64,000 nucleotides of DNA, taken from Micrasema longulum (lineage: Eukaryota; Arthropoda; Insecta; Trichoptera; Brachycentridae). This document shows, piece by piece, positions 10,790-19,984 of the stretch. The DNA lies in assembly GCA_022494885.1 (NCBI GenBank), contig JAGVSM010002639.1, positions 1-64,000 on the forward strand, in the 5' to 3' direction. The notes below the pieces were generated by a model. That model ran no database searches. It saw only the letters and a list, made by a program, of their open reading frames with translations, and was not told the origin of the DNA. How positions within the stretch are numbered: the first letter of the stretch is position 1; each line of letters starts with the position of its first letter. The translations under genes were made by a program, and so were the position numbers.

Positions 10790-10900
10790 ATTTATTTATT
10801 TATTCATATTTTTCTCTTACAAACTATAAATAATGATGAAAATAATGTGTCCTCACTGGGGTTACCCGTGCCGAGGACACTTAACAATATACTTTTTTAA
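10790..10900 (+). mobile_element. SINE body fragment (T-SINE 2)
   Basis: TTCATATTTTTCTCTTACAA, then GTCCTCACTGGGGTTACCCG and TGCCGAGGACACTTAACAAT. The same block in inverse orientation at 60217-60310 is attached to a tRNA-like head (60330-60400), so this piece is the body of that SINE without its head. Confidence 0.65.
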
Positions 10901-11076
10901 AATGTTTTTACATTAGAGAATAAACAATGAAAACTAACTTAATAAACAGAGATTAACAACATGTTCACAGTTTTAAAAACTAAGCACATATGTACATCTA
11001 TATTATTTATATTACAAAACGCACAATGAAAATAACAAAAACCTAACATAAGCTATACGCTTGTAGGACGGTTGAT

Positions 11077-11463
11077 TCAATATTGGTTTGGGCGAATGAG
11101 ACAATCCATTTTACTTCTATCTAGCTCCACTATCCATTTTTTTATAGCCTTTTTAAACATTTTTTCGTTACTAATTCTTTTAATAGATAGCGGAAGTAGG
11201 TTAAAGATTTTAATTGAATAATACTCAAAATCCCTTTGTCCGAAAGTGGTATTAGTTTGTATTTGTTTAAGTTGTCTTTGTGTTAAGGATCTAGTGATTA
11301 TATTAGTTGTTTGTGATGTATTGTAGGGGTCATGTCTTTCATTTGAGTAAGAGCAGTTTTTTAATCTGTAAGTTAGTATTGTTTTAGCGTATAAATTGTT
11401 TTGGTGTCATAAGTTGTGTTTTGTGGAGTATTTCTTCGGTAGATGTCTGTATCGGGTTGATTT
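11077..11463 (-). pseudogene. J8 LINE ORF2 C-terminus (no ATG, one frameshift)
   Basis: On the minus strand from about 11463 a frame reads INPIQTSTEEILHKTQLMTP, shifts near 11395, then continues NNLYAKTILTYRLKNCSYSN, RSLTQRQLKQIQ, TTFGQRDFEYYSIKIFNLLP, RISNEKMFKKAIKKWIV and ends at a stop at 11077-11079. FGQR.FEYYS.K.FN.LP followed by FKK.IKKW is the typical end of jockey/CR1-type ORF2. The following 180 bp on the minus strand are AT-rich 3' UTR. The frame lacks a start codon because the copy is truncated. Confidence 0.7.
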
Positions 11464-11474
11464 ATAATTTATTT

Positions 11475-11775
11475 ATTATGTTCTTCGACGGATGGAAAAA
11501 GATAAAAGGGTACTGAAGACCATAAAGAAAAGAAAACTCGAGTGCTTTGGGCATGTGGTGAGAGGTGAAAAATATATAATTTCTAAGTTCTTCTACAGGG
11601 AAGGATTGAAGGAAGACGCAGTGCAGGTAGAAGGCGCATCTCTTGGCTTGAGAACTTGCGCGACTGGTTCCATTGCAGCACTCAGTCCTTGTTCAGGGCA
11701 GCTGCCAATAAAGTAGGAATCGAAACGATGATTTCCAACCTCCATCGGGGAGAGGAACCATAAGAAGAAGAATTT
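11475..11775 (+). pseudogene. KR LINE C-terminus, (AAG)n-tailed
   Basis: Encodes, with frameshifts, RRMEKDKRVLKTIKKRKLEC, FGHVVRGEKY, a GRRRISWLRTCATGS-like degenerate part and KVGIETMISNLHRGEEP, then AAGAAGAAG. The minus-strand copy at 39305-39660 retains the same protein in one open frame. RTE-like C-terminus; not functional. Confidence 0.75.
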
Positions 11776-12049
11776 CTTGGATGGCTGGTTAAATATGGTG
11801 GTTCAATCCAGCACTTGACTACAAAAAAAAACGAACAAATTATAAGAGTTGCTGATTTTCTATTGATTTTCTCCTTGAAGACAAAAATATCTTATTTTGA
11901 TATTGACTCTTTGTCATGAAAACGTAATTTTAAGGGGGTTAAATGCAAAACCGCAACTGTGCATCATCACTGTTTTTAAGTCCAACTAAACCATCAGCAA
12001 AAATACTATTTCTTTTAAGTTCAATATGCAACTTGTGCGCGGTATAACA
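11776..12049. other. no gene recognised
   Basis: AT-rich sequence without recognisable frames or repeats between the KR fragment and the first small inverted-repeat element. Confidence 0.35.
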
Positions 12050-12176
12050 GGCTGGTATTCTATACAGAATTGCGCGCGAAGAGATCGCTCTGTTAGCGTG
12101 TATTAAGTAGGTTAATATATGGGTGCGCGTTGAAAATGCGTTTTCTGCGCGCTTTTACGTTCAGAATACCACCCCA
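12050..12176. mobile_element. small inverted-repeat element (MITE), copy A
   Basis: Left end GGCTGGTATTCTATACAG and right end GTTCAGAATACCACCCC form imperfect terminal inverted repeats (GGNTGGTATTCTR). Inner CG-rich segments GCGCGCGAAG and TTCTGCGCGCTTTTACG are also roughly complementary. No coding capacity. It directly abuts a second member of the same terminal-repeat family at 12177. Confidence 0.6.
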
Positions 12177-12288
12177 GGGGAGGTATTCCAAACACTCTCG
12201 TGGCCGTATTATCTCGTGAATTTACATACAAAATACACGAGAAAAACTGTTTTCTCGTGCCGCAAAAGCGGTTCAGAATAGCACCCCA
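12177..12288. mobile_element. small inverted-repeat element (MITE), copy B
   Basis: GGGGAGGTATTCCAAACACT at the left and GGTTCAGAATAGCACCCC at the right. The middle contains TACATACAAAATACACGAGA and a CTCGTG/CACGAG foldback. The same element, about 110 bp, occurs at 36003-36112 with better arms (CTCTCGCGGC and GCCGCGAGAG). Its end motif is shared with copy A. Confidence 0.7.
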
Positions 12289-12329
12289 GTAGCTCAATCA
12301 CAAATAACAATCGACGTGATAACAATCTC

Positions 12330-12478
12330 GCACCATTTTTTTTTCATTCAATTTCAAGAAACTCCGTCTTGCAATTCACTGCTCTAATTATTACAACGTA
12401 AAAAAACATTTTTAAAATCCAATTTCCCGTAACACAGAACTTCTTTATTGCTCGAATTATACATAAACTTAAATCAAA
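12330..12478 (+). repeat. dispersed repeat P, copy 2
   Basis: TTTCAAGAAACTCCGTCTTG, TGCTCTAATT, AACATTTTT, ATCCAATTTCCCGTAA and CAGAACTTC in the same order as 18115-18216; ends with TATACATAAACTTA as at 18220. Confidence 0.6.
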
Positions 12479-12552
12479 ATCTCTACACGATGCACATAAA
12501 TGCATTGAAAATAAACATTAAGAAGAGATACTTTTAGGTTTTCTCTCTTATA

Positions 12553-13629
12553 AGGGAAGGGTGTACAAAATGACACAGGCGGGTAAAATGACATAGTAAT
12601 CATTTCTCAGAAACCAAACTCTTGGTCATGTTTGAACCCGCACAAGAATGAGCACTAGTACGACACATAAATACTCACCAATATTTAGTACGCTTAGGGC
12701 GACCGCCCGAGGAGGACTTGTTGCGGGTTACTTTGTGAAATAAAACAATATTTTTGCTGCGCGGACACCGAAGGTATTATTATTATTTTATTTGTATTAT
12801 TCTACAACACAAACTGAAAGGATATGTTGTGTCATTGTTAATCTTCATGAAAAACTACAATTTTGTTAAGATTTACAAAGTGTAATGTGATATTTTTTAA
12901 TGTTTTTAAAAACTCACGTAGTGAGCAAAATGACATATGTACCAATAGGGTAAAATGACATACAATGTCATTTTTCCCCGCTTAATACTTTTTTTTCTTT
13001 AGAAGAATAATAATGTTTCGCAATTATGTGCGTAAAACATGATATTTGAATACAACTCCAAATATATCAGAGGCTAAAGCTAAAGGATCCAAAAAACATA
13101 TCCTGGAAAAGTGTAAACAAGGTATATGTAAAAAATTGATTATTGGTTCAGACACTGAAGACCTTTTACTTACAGACGATGAAGATAACTGCTCATGCAT
13201 TTATTGCAATGAGTTATATACGAGATCAAAGCCAAGTGAAACATGGTTAAAATGCATGAAGTGTGAAAACTGGGCTCATGCAGAATGTGCTGGTTTAAAT
13301 ATAAAATAACAAGATTTTTGTTTGTGAAGTGTGCATTTATTATTTTAATTCTTTAATATTCATAAAAAAACTTATCAATTCTGTTTTTAAAAAGTGTTAA
13401 ATAATCATCCCATCCAAGTATGTGTATGTCATTTTGTACACCCGTGGGGCAAAACGAATTTTTGCAGTACATTTTGATTTGATAGATTTGTATTTTTTCC
13501 TACAACAACAGTCCGAACATGTTCGTAAATAGTGTACATTTTGAACCAAAAAGATTTTTTACTAAATATGTTACCAATAGATTTTTTTTCATTTTACAAA
13601 AAAATCTTTGTCTTTGTACATCCTTCCCC
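12553..13629 (+). mobile_element. pogo-like (Tc1/mariner superfamily) DNA transposon, internally deleted
   Basis: Bounded by TA dinucleotides (12551-12552 and 13630-13631) and imperfect terminal inverted repeats, AGGGAAGGGTGTACAAAATG at the left versus GGGGAAGGATGTACAAAGAC (reverse complement of the right end). Inside lies the C-terminal zinc-finger end of a transposase (13046-13309). The motif AAAATGACA occurs six times near the two ends and in the middle. The catalytic DDE domain is gone, so at about 1.08 kb it is a non-autonomous derivative. Confidence 0.65.
13046..13309 (+). pseudogene. transposase C-terminal PHD-like zinc finger remnant
   Basis: 87 codons. The N-terminal half is lysine-rich, then acidic (DTEDLLLTDDEDN), followed by CSCIYCNELY, WLKCMKCENWAHAECAGL and a stop. 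The C-x2-C / C-x2-C / H-x3-C spacing is that of the PHD-like finger found at the end of insect pogo/Tigger-type (DDE_1) transposases. After the stop, a frame-shifted QDF.FVCEVC-like continuation supplies the last cysteine pair, so the stop is a lesion. The true start is unknown; the ATG at 13046 is probably internal to the ancestral protein. Confidence 0.65.
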
Positions 13630-13631
13630 TA

Positions 13632-14049
13632 CTATAAGGTTTTTCGATAAAATTAATAAATGGAAAATAATCTTAAAATGATCCCAGTGATCCTTTTCAG
13701 GTCGTACGAGAAATTTCAATATATATTTATATTACGAAATTCTTTACAGGGAGTTATTTGAATCTCAGGTAATTACACTCAGAGTTGCTCTGAATGTCCC
13801 GCGAAAACAAGAAAAAATATCGCAATTTTCCCGCTGTAAGCGATGTTTTGCTACCGATAGGGGAAATACCTTTTCAACTCCCCTCCGCCCCTTAATCAGA
13901 AAACCAAGTACCTAAAATGTTAACCAGGTATGTATGACGCATCTCCATTTAAAAATTAGTTGCAACACAGCGAAAAAAACATTTTCGAGAAAGGAACGTG
14001 GAAAACATATGGCCTGTCATTGGCATTCATTTTGCCTGTTCTTGGTATC
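13632..14049. other. no gene recognised
   Basis: Mixed composition with CCCCTCCGCCCC at 13880-13893. A 68-codon forward frame at 13934-14140 has no motif and overlaps the J1 3' UTR. Confidence 0.35.
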
Positions 14050-14553
14050 ATTTATTTATTTATTTATTAACGGACATTGTCTACTTATACAATTTATAGG
14101 GTTTAAATATTACAATAAAAGAATAGTTAAAAACATTTAAAAAAAGAAAAGAAGCATTGACAAACATAAGGGACATCGAGACAAGATCTTGACTATTTAT
14201 TTAGTGCTTATTTAAATCGCTGTAAACTTAAACCAAAAAAGTCCAGATCTTGTCTTGAGTTAATAATAAGACAAAGACGGGTCGTTGGAGAATCAAAGCC
14301 ATAGTTCGTTCTTTGCTGATCGATGAATAGTACTTCATTGTTGCTCAACCTACGAGTCGGAATATGGAATTTTACTTGTTCCAGTAATGATGGAACATCG
14401 ATTATACCATTGAGTATGTCGAAAATATATATGGAATCAATATTAGTTCTACGTTTTATAGACTATAAATATTTAACTTTGACTCTATTTCAGCATAAGA
14501 ATAATAACCTCTCTCTAGTCCAAGCATCCACACTACTTTTCGAAGCAAGCGAT
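14050..14553 (-). pseudogene. J1 LINE C-terminal region and 3' UTR
   Basis: Minus strand. The 3' tail, reading TTAATAAATAAATAAATAAA, is followed upstream by GTCCGTTAATAAAT as in the 62750 copy. Coding retains HRLLRK, WMLGLERE, NIDSIYIFDILNGIIDVPSL-type, NNEVLFIDQQ-type and CLVINSRQDLDFFGL-type segments with frame breaks. 5'-truncated at 14553. The overlapping forward frame at 14323-14601 is only its antisense. Confidence 0.8.
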
Positions 14554-14619
14554 GTAGGTATTTATTTGATAAATATACGGCCAAAGCCAATGGGTAAATA
14601 ACACAAACTACAAATACCA

Positions 14620-14740
14620 TGTAAATGGATTAAGAAAAATTAATTGTATTTTCAAAATCAATCAATGTGGAAGAATGTTTTCGTACATAATTTTGAAAAT
14701 AAAATTGTTAAAAAATATGTGTGTCTACAAAAACGCGTCA
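14620..14740 (+). repeat. repeat shared with 30283-30400
   Basis: AATTGTATTTTCAAAATCAAT, then GAATGTTTTCGTACATAA and CTACAAAAACGCG. At 30283-30400 the same sequence runs directly into the E element sequence CGACGTGTTTGGCC, so this may be the flank or one end of an E-related element. Confidence 0.5.
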
Positions 14741-14744
14741 TTTT

Positions 14745-15115
14745 TTATTTATTATATTTATTTTTATTTTATTAATTGTTCATGCCCATAAGGCTTTTAC
14801 ATGGAAGTTATATAAAACATGAGTACCTATATAAAAAAACATAAAATTTAAAAAATACTATATAAAGCAATAAAAGATAGAACAGTGTTTAGAAATAAAG
14901 TTGGTATAAAAATAAAAAGATGAATGTATAAAAAAAATACAATATTAAGAAATAAAATATAGAAAAGTGTTTCGAAGTATAGTTGGTTTTAAAAATAAAA
15001 AAAAGGCTATGGAAGATAGATATCAAAAATAAAAAAAAAAGATAAACAAATAAAATACAAACATATAAAAGAAATACAGTTTAAAGCAGCTAGGTACATA
15101 ATATTACAAAACAAT
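14745..15115 (-). mobile_element. LINE 3' UTR (J4-like), minus strand
   Basis: TTTATTAATTGTTCATGCCCATAAGGCTTTTACATGG corresponds in reverse to the J4 3' end at 31860-31910 (TGTAAAAGCCCGTAGGGCGT then TTAATTAATTAAT). The following 300 bp are A-rich with no frame. Confidence 0.5.
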
Positions 15116-15429
15116 ATCAACAGAATATCAAGTTCTATTTGATATGGAACATATACATTGATATTTAAAATTTACAAGACTCACGTTAAAGGCATCGATG
15201 TTGTTAGCATATTGGTTCGCAAGTACATGCATCCGTACTACTGGTGGATTCGCGTTGTAATTGGTCGATGATGGACCGCAATAGAACAGAGAATAACATC
15301 GAGTAACTCGCAGGCACTCGCACATTAATAAAATGTATGAGTTCACAACAATCAAACATTGATGTTATTACTTTTAATAAAAAAAGCAAGTCATTTTAGT
15401 CATTTAATTTTCGTCCGTTTTCTAATGTT
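15116..15429. other. unclassified segment
   Basis: Two overlapping reverse frames (75 and 61 codons at 15128-15389) lack recognisable motifs. I see no repeat partner. Confidence 0.3.
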
Positions 15430-15484
15430 TGGATGTTAAATAATCATTTAATTATGTGTAATTTATGTATTCAATCGTTTGATG

Positions 15485-15570
15485 ACATGTTTGGCCTTGA
15501 CAATTATGACGTCAAAATTCGTGACGGTAACAAACTAAGTTCAAAATGTAACCGAATCTTATTTTACATC
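15485..15570. repeat. E element core fragment
   Basis: GACATGTTTGGCCTTGACAAT, TATGACGTCAAAATTCGTGACGG and CAAACTAAGTTCAAAATGTA match the centre of the E element at 55800-55880. Arms are not recognisable here. Confidence 0.55.
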
Positions 15571-16011
15571 GATAGTTAATACTGATACTATAATTTCTGT
15601 TATTTTTATCATAAAATAAAATATAACATGGTATGTTGTATAAAAGATTTTAAAAAAATTGATTGATCGGTAAGAAAAAACTCAGTTGGTGCAGTTCGGT
15701 TCTCGGCTGTCAATGCGAGTAGGAGTGGGCGAAAGGGGTGGTGGGAAGGAGGCATCACGGGGTGGGCGTAAGTCTTTCCAAGTAAGGGCGATTTTAGAAC
15801 CGTTTCGGCTAAATGCGGGCGCCAAAATTAACCTAGCATAAGTGTTATGTTAGTCATAAGTAAAACCTCCATTAAGAGGGATGTCGATGTGAATCTAGCA
15901 CAGGAGATTTCAATATGAATCTAACGGAGTATTGAATCTCTTAAAGTAAAAATCCGCGTCAGAAAACTCCGCAAACCGCTGAAACACACATTTGTCGTTT
16001 TTAAGTTATTT
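15571..16011. other. no gene recognised
   Basis: Contains a G-rich patch at 15718-15790 (GGGCGAAAGGGGTGGTGGGA) and CGGGCGCC at 15819-15826. No frame or repeat identified. Confidence 0.35.
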
Positions 16012-16365
16012 ATTGGTTCGTAATTTGCATTTATAAAAATCTTCCTAATGAATAAAAATAATATATCAATAAATAAATTTAAAGTTAATCTAAAGAAATT
16101 TTTTGAACTCGTGTAAAAACAACATTAAATCTTAATAAGTATGAATGTATCCTATGTTTTTATTTTTCTTGTCATGTACTCGTATTAAAATTATATAAAC
16201 TCTTATAAATAAACAACTAAAACAGTATAAGTCACTCTCCAAGCACAAGAGTTAGTCTCTTTTTTTGGAGAATTACAGTGATAAAACTTACTAGATGTGT
16301 AAAAGTAGTTATATTTAGAATTTTACAAAAACTTGTACTTTTTAATAATAAAAAAAAAACAATAA
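16012..16365 (+). mobile_element. J9 LINE C-terminus and 3' UTR fragment
   Basis: YKNLPNE followed by degenerate INKFKVNLKKFFELV-stop codons. The downstream ATTACAGTGATAAAACTTAC and TAGATGTGTAAAAGTAG blocks match 5300-5345. A short non-matching piece at about 16235-16270 separates coding end and UTR block. Confidence 0.6.
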
Positions 16366-16469
16366 TTTAATTAGCTATAAGCTTAGAGTAATAATAACAC
16401 GCCACTCGTGTCGCCCATACGGACAAAAACCTTTATATGATTAACCGAAGTTTGCTACAGATTACAGCA

Positions 16470-16665
16470 ATACAACGGGTTCTGTGTGTGAAACAGAACC
16501 CGAACCCTGAAGAGTGTTTTCGACTCGATGGCTGCTCTCAGGTGAAAATCCTGAATAAGGAAATCGACTAGAGATAATGTATCCGCATTGTTGAGGGTTG
16601 GCGCGATCGTCTATCATTCTTGAGCTCCTGGGTTCGTTTTCTAAGAGGGACGATGTGGAATAGTG
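16470..16665 (+). repeat. dispersed repeat with tRNA-like 3' part, copy 1
   Basis: GAAACAGAACCCGAACCCTG, GAGTGTTTTCGACTCGATGG and GGTGAAAATCCTGAATAAGG recur at 28815-28965 with substitutions. The right part (GGGTTGGCGCGATCGTC, then CTCCTGGGTTCG) has box-A- and box-B-like spacing, suggesting SINE relatedness. Function none known. Confidence 0.5.
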
Positions 16666-16679
16666 GTATTAATTTAGAC

Positions 16680-16860
16680 AGGCGCCGAGGCGCAGTTGGT
16701 TAGACGGCCAACTGTGAAACTGGCGTTTTATTTTTCAATTAGTCTGGAGTGTTGTGGTGTATTTTTCATTGCCCTTTTCCATATCCCCTCTATCCCACCT
16801 GCTGACAAGCCTAAAAAAAGAGGCTTGGCGGGTTACTCCTTAGAAGAAAAATAAAAATTA
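16680..16860 (+). mobile_element. SINE with truncated tRNA-like head
   Basis: GCGCCGAGGCGCAGTTGGTT and AGACGGCCAACTGTGAAACT look like the D-arm to anticodon-arm half of a tRNA (box A intact). The box-B half is missing and a T-rich body follows, ending in an A-rich tail at 16840-16863. Hence a SINE or tRNA half, not a functional tRNA gene. Confidence 0.45.
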
Positions 16861-16879
16861 AAAAACCTATGTCTTTACC

Positions 16880-17060
16880 TTTATTTTTTGCTTTACATTT
16901 AGTTTTTTACTGGGTTTTAAAATATGTTTAATTACTATGTCTTTGAATGTGTTTCTTACTATGTATTATATTTTAACTGTGTATTTTACTGGGTTTTTAA
17001 ATACGTTTTTACTATATTTTTTACTACATTTTGTACAATGTTTTTAATACTATACTTTTA
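16880..17060. repeat. degenerate T-rich tandem repeat
   Basis: Repeating phrases TTTTTACTGGGTTTT, TTACTATGT and TTTTACTATATTTT at intervals of about 20-40 bp suggest an old minisatellite. No coding. Confidence 0.4.
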
Positions 17061-17229
17061 ATACTAATTACTTCTCTAATACCTTTATCATTTATTTATG
17101 TATTTTTTGACTGGCTTGAAGACGGGGTTAATAACCATAGTTAGATAGTCAAAGCAACGTTGTATAAATGTGCAATTTTATGCATATAATATGATAATAT
17201 ACAATTTTAAAAAAATGAAAAGGTTGCAC

Positions 17230-17312
17230 AAACTGCAGTATTTCACTGTTCTTGGGCTAGCACCCGAAGCGTAAGACTGATCGCCATACCTTCATGTAAC
17301 AGGCGATCGAAA
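17230..17312 (+). repeat. short dispersed repeat, copy 1
   Basis: GCAGTATTTCACTG, GCACCCGAAGCG, AAGACTGATCGCC and AGGCGATCGA occur in the same order, diverged, at 30888-30962. GATCGCC...GGCGATC is a small foldback. Confidence 0.35.
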
Positions 17313-17459
17313 TATAATGGATCTTGTTTACCAATGCAGTGCGACGAATGCTGATGAATTCATTCATTTTATTAATAGATTTTGCCATTGCGGTTTATTG
17401 TTCAACAAGGCGGAAAAAATGTTATGTGCTTGTCCGTCAAAAGGCGTTAATTTAAAAAG

Positions 17460-17600
17460 CGCTCGTCAGCAGCCGCCAATACCAAACGACCAATCAGCGC
17501 AAGTTGCTGGGTCCCACGGGTTGGCCGGCCAATCAGAGGGGCGGATAATTAGCTTCCATGCGCTGAATCTGCGGGCGACCTCCGGCGAAAGACACGTGTG
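17460..17600 (+). promoter_or_regulatory. CCAAT and GC-box cluster (possible promoter)
   Basis: GC-rich island within AT-rich sequence. CCAAT occurs at 17476-17480, 17490-17494 and 17529-17533, the latter two as CCAATCAG, the NF-Y-type consensus, and GGGGCGG follows at 17538-17544. All are on the plus strand within 70 bp. No gene can be tied to it, and the 96-codon frame at 17317-17607 crosses it without recognisable motif. It may be a promoter from a transposon or an unannotated transcript. Confidence 0.3.
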
Positions 17601-17736
17601 GAAATAAATCTTTCTAATGAGCGATTTTTTCCGCTTGAGGTAAAATATTTTATTATTAATTGCTTGAAATAGGGCGGCCATAATAGGTAAAAATCACGTT
17701 TTTTTTTAAAAAACCTTATAGAAGTAATAAAAATAT

Positions 17737-17794
17737 TTAGCTGATTTATATAGCGCCATTTTTGTAAAAAATCACCTCAAGGGCGCTTTACAAT
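17737..17794 (-). mobile_element. L2B LINE 3' terminus (left part of split copy)
   Basis: Reverse complement of the L2 3' end: AAAGCGCCCTTGAGGTGATT, then ACAAAAATGGCGCTATATAA. The L2B 3' UTR continues at 18217 after an inserted element. Confidence 0.85.
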
Positions 17795-18216
17795 GAGGAA
17801 GTTCAGTGGTTTAAAAAAAAAAAATTATTTGTTAATAGACTGTTAAACTAAGCCAAAAGATTTTTTTTTTAATTTTTATATATCGTATTATCGGCGCTAC
17901 GATTTTTCAAAGTTTTGTATTTCTGAAATAACTCCGCGTGTAACGTCAGAGGTTCATTTCCGCTTATTCTCATTCAGTTTTTCCCATTGGTCCAGAAGCG
18001 ACAAGCAGACCGGAAATCTTCCATAGCTCTCAGATCATAGGTTGATTCACATGAACCAGTGACGTCATTTAAAGTAGTGCGTTTTTATCAAAATGTTTAT
18101 TATTATTTTTTCTGTACATTTTCAAGAAACTTTGACATACAATTTAGTGCTCTAATTTTTTCCCCGCGTAAGAAAACATTTTTTGTATCCAATTTCCCGT
18201 AGGGCTGAAGTTCCTC
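17795..18216. mobile_element. terminal-inverted-repeat element inserted in L2B
   Basis: Perfect 12-bp terminal inverted repeats GAGGAAGTTCAG (17795-17806) and CTGAAGTTCCTC (18205-18216). The unoccupied site is visible in the L2B copy at 38038 (GCTTTACAATTGTATACC); here the flanks are CTTTACAAT and ATTGTATAC, so either AT was duplicated or the repeat is 13 bp with no duplication. 422 bp, no ORF. Its right third is the P repeat also seen at 385 and 12330. Confidence 0.75.
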
Positions 18217-18845
18217 ATTGTATACATAAACTTACAATTTAACTAAACTAAAATGATATATTATATTTACAGATTTAAAATGGAGGGTATGATAGTCTAA
18301 AGAACTGGGATTTTAGTTGGGATCTGAACTGACTGGGACTGTCGATGATTCGTAAGTTTGAAGGCAATTGGTTCCAGGAAGAGGAGCCGGCGGCGGCAAA
18401 AGCACGATCTCCAAATCTAGTGTTTGGGGAGCGCCGGATTTCAACAAGTTTTCCTCTTCCTGAATCAAATGCTGACCTAAGAGTAGATTTTCTTCGACAT
18501 GTATTTTCCCTAATACAAAGGTCCGATAGGTATTTCGGAGCCATTTCAAGAAGGGATTTGAATACTGTCCAGCAAAGCTTGTATTTTATCTTTCTGGGCT
18601 TTTTAACCAGTGGAAATCTCGAAGATGTTGTGAGATGTGAGAATATTTTTTTACTCCCGTAATAAGCCTCGCTGCTGCATTGAAAACATATTGAAGTTTA
18701 TTAGTTTGATATTTTGGAAGATTTGCGTATATTCCATTACAGTAATCTAGACGCGAAACGACATAAGCATTTACAAGAGCTTTAGTTGCATCTATAGGAA
18801 TATTTCTCCGCACGGATTTGATCTGTCGGGGATGGAAGAAACCGA
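18217..18845 (-). pseudogene. L2B LINE ORF2 C-terminal region (right part of split copy)
   Basis: Minus strand. 18813-18586 encodes VRRNIPIDATKALVNAYVVS, RLDYCNGIYANLP, VFNAAARLITGVKKYSH and FHWLKSPER. A frameshift and stops at about 18580-18545 follow, then 18544-18275 encodes MAPKYLSDLCIRENTCRRKS, LRSAFDSG, RFGDRAFAAAGSSSWNQLPS and the end FFRLSYPPF-stop. This is the complete post-RT region of an L2-type ORF2, 5'-truncated at about 18845. Other L2B pieces: 4175 and 37987. Confidence 0.85.
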
Positions 18846-18856
18846 AAAAAGTAATA

Positions 18857-18985
18857 AGGGCTGATGAAATACTGTCCAGTAAAAAAACATTTTTTTGCTA
18901 CTTATTAGTAGTATAACTTATTTTGTTTAATTCCCGCAAAAAACGGCCATTGCAGTGGCTACTCCACTGACCAACAAATTTTAAC
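18857..18985. repeat. E element, left arm
   Basis: GGCTGATGAAATACTGTCCA followed by an AT-rich stretch and TTAATTCCCGCAAAAAACGGCCATTGCAGTGGC. It matches the left arm at 55639-55725 and the reverse complement of 30490-30607. The other arm is absent. Confidence 0.6.
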
Positions 18986-19236
18986 ATTATTTTTAATCGA
19001 CCTGTAGTCTCAAATTGACCGCACCGATGTAAACACTAATGCAGCAAAAAAATCGTGCATTTATAGAATATGCAACTTATATAATCATATAATTGGAGCA
19101 ATGCGAGTAATATCTTTAACTTGAATAATAATAAATTCAAAAGGGAAATCAGCGACAGCATGCAGGCATTGTCACCGTGGGTGAGAGTGAGTAGTGATGA
19201 GTAAAAACAATATTATTTAACAAATTACAACAGGGA

Positions 19237-19440
19237 TGGAGAATACCTTAAATAAGGGAATATGGAAGTCAAGGCATTTACAGGGCTTGTGACCTGTCAT
19301 TGGCTGGTTTAAGTGGCCACTTTACACACTGTAACATCCACCATTTTGCCTACGTTTGAACATCGATATTTCTTCAATTCTTCCTTCTGTTGATTTTTAG
19401 TGAAGTTAAAGAGCTGAAACCTTTATTGTTGTGAAGAGAT
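19237..19440 (+). repeat. dispersed repeat R, copy 2
   Basis: GGGAATATGGAAGTCAAGGC, TTTACAGGGCTTGTGACCTG, TCATTGGCTGGTTTAAGTGG, CACTTTACACACTGTAACAT, TCTTCCTTCTGTTGATTTTT and AGAGCTGAAACCTTTAT, as in 26175-26400. Confidence 0.75.
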
Positions 19441-19601
19441 TCATCTGATTGAATTATTTCTTTTTTATCATTTATTTTAAATTTACAATGGTAAATATGT
19501 TCACACATTTAATTTATGCTTAAAATATTATAAATCAAACACTGATTTGAGTATACTGAACACTTTATTTTATTTTTACAAATATAAAAACAAAAATTTC
19601 G

Positions 19602-19646
19602 TGACAATTGTTTCGCCTTGTTAGGGCATTTTCAAACGAATGTGAA
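19602..19646 (-). ncRNA. hammerhead-ribozyme-like motif (degenerate core)
   Basis: Minus strand: stem I TTCGT / ACGAA, then TTGAAAA in place of CTGANGA, stem II GCC...GGC, GAAA, stem III ACAA/TTGT (self-complementary, no loop) and the cleavage triplet GTC, in hammerhead order. Short self-complementary stem III is characteristic of hammerheads in Penelope-like elements. Two core positions differ from consensus (C3 to U, G8 to A), so self-cleavage is unlikely for this copy. Confidence 0.45.
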
Positions 19647-19649
19647 GAT

Positions 19650-19984
19650 TATTTGGATTGAATGTCCTTATATAGTTATGTAATTCAAGGTTCTCAAGTA
19701 GAAAATAATCAGTGTTTGATTTCTAATATTATTAGTTTAAATATGGAGTTCTACAAAATAAACACCAAATCAATCAATATTTTATTTATGGTTTTCCAAA
19801 TTCTATTCTCGTGTAATATAAATTTATTTTTGTCACGTTACGGTACCTATAATATTATAACCTTATTATTGTATATGACTGTAGGTTTCAATAAAAATTT
19901 TTTTTTAAATATATGAAAAAAAAAATACGAATATCAAAATCTTAAAATAAGTTTTTCTGAGTTTGGCGCATTAAAACTTGTGGT
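19650..19984. other. no gene recognised
   Basis: AT-rich; the 84-codon forward frame at 19662-19916 is made of low-complexity hydrophobic and asparagine/isoleucine codons and shows no motif. Confidence 0.35.

Noticed and set aside
16680..16730. Functional tRNA gene
   Set aside because: Only the 5' half of a tRNA is recognisable; the T-arm is missing.
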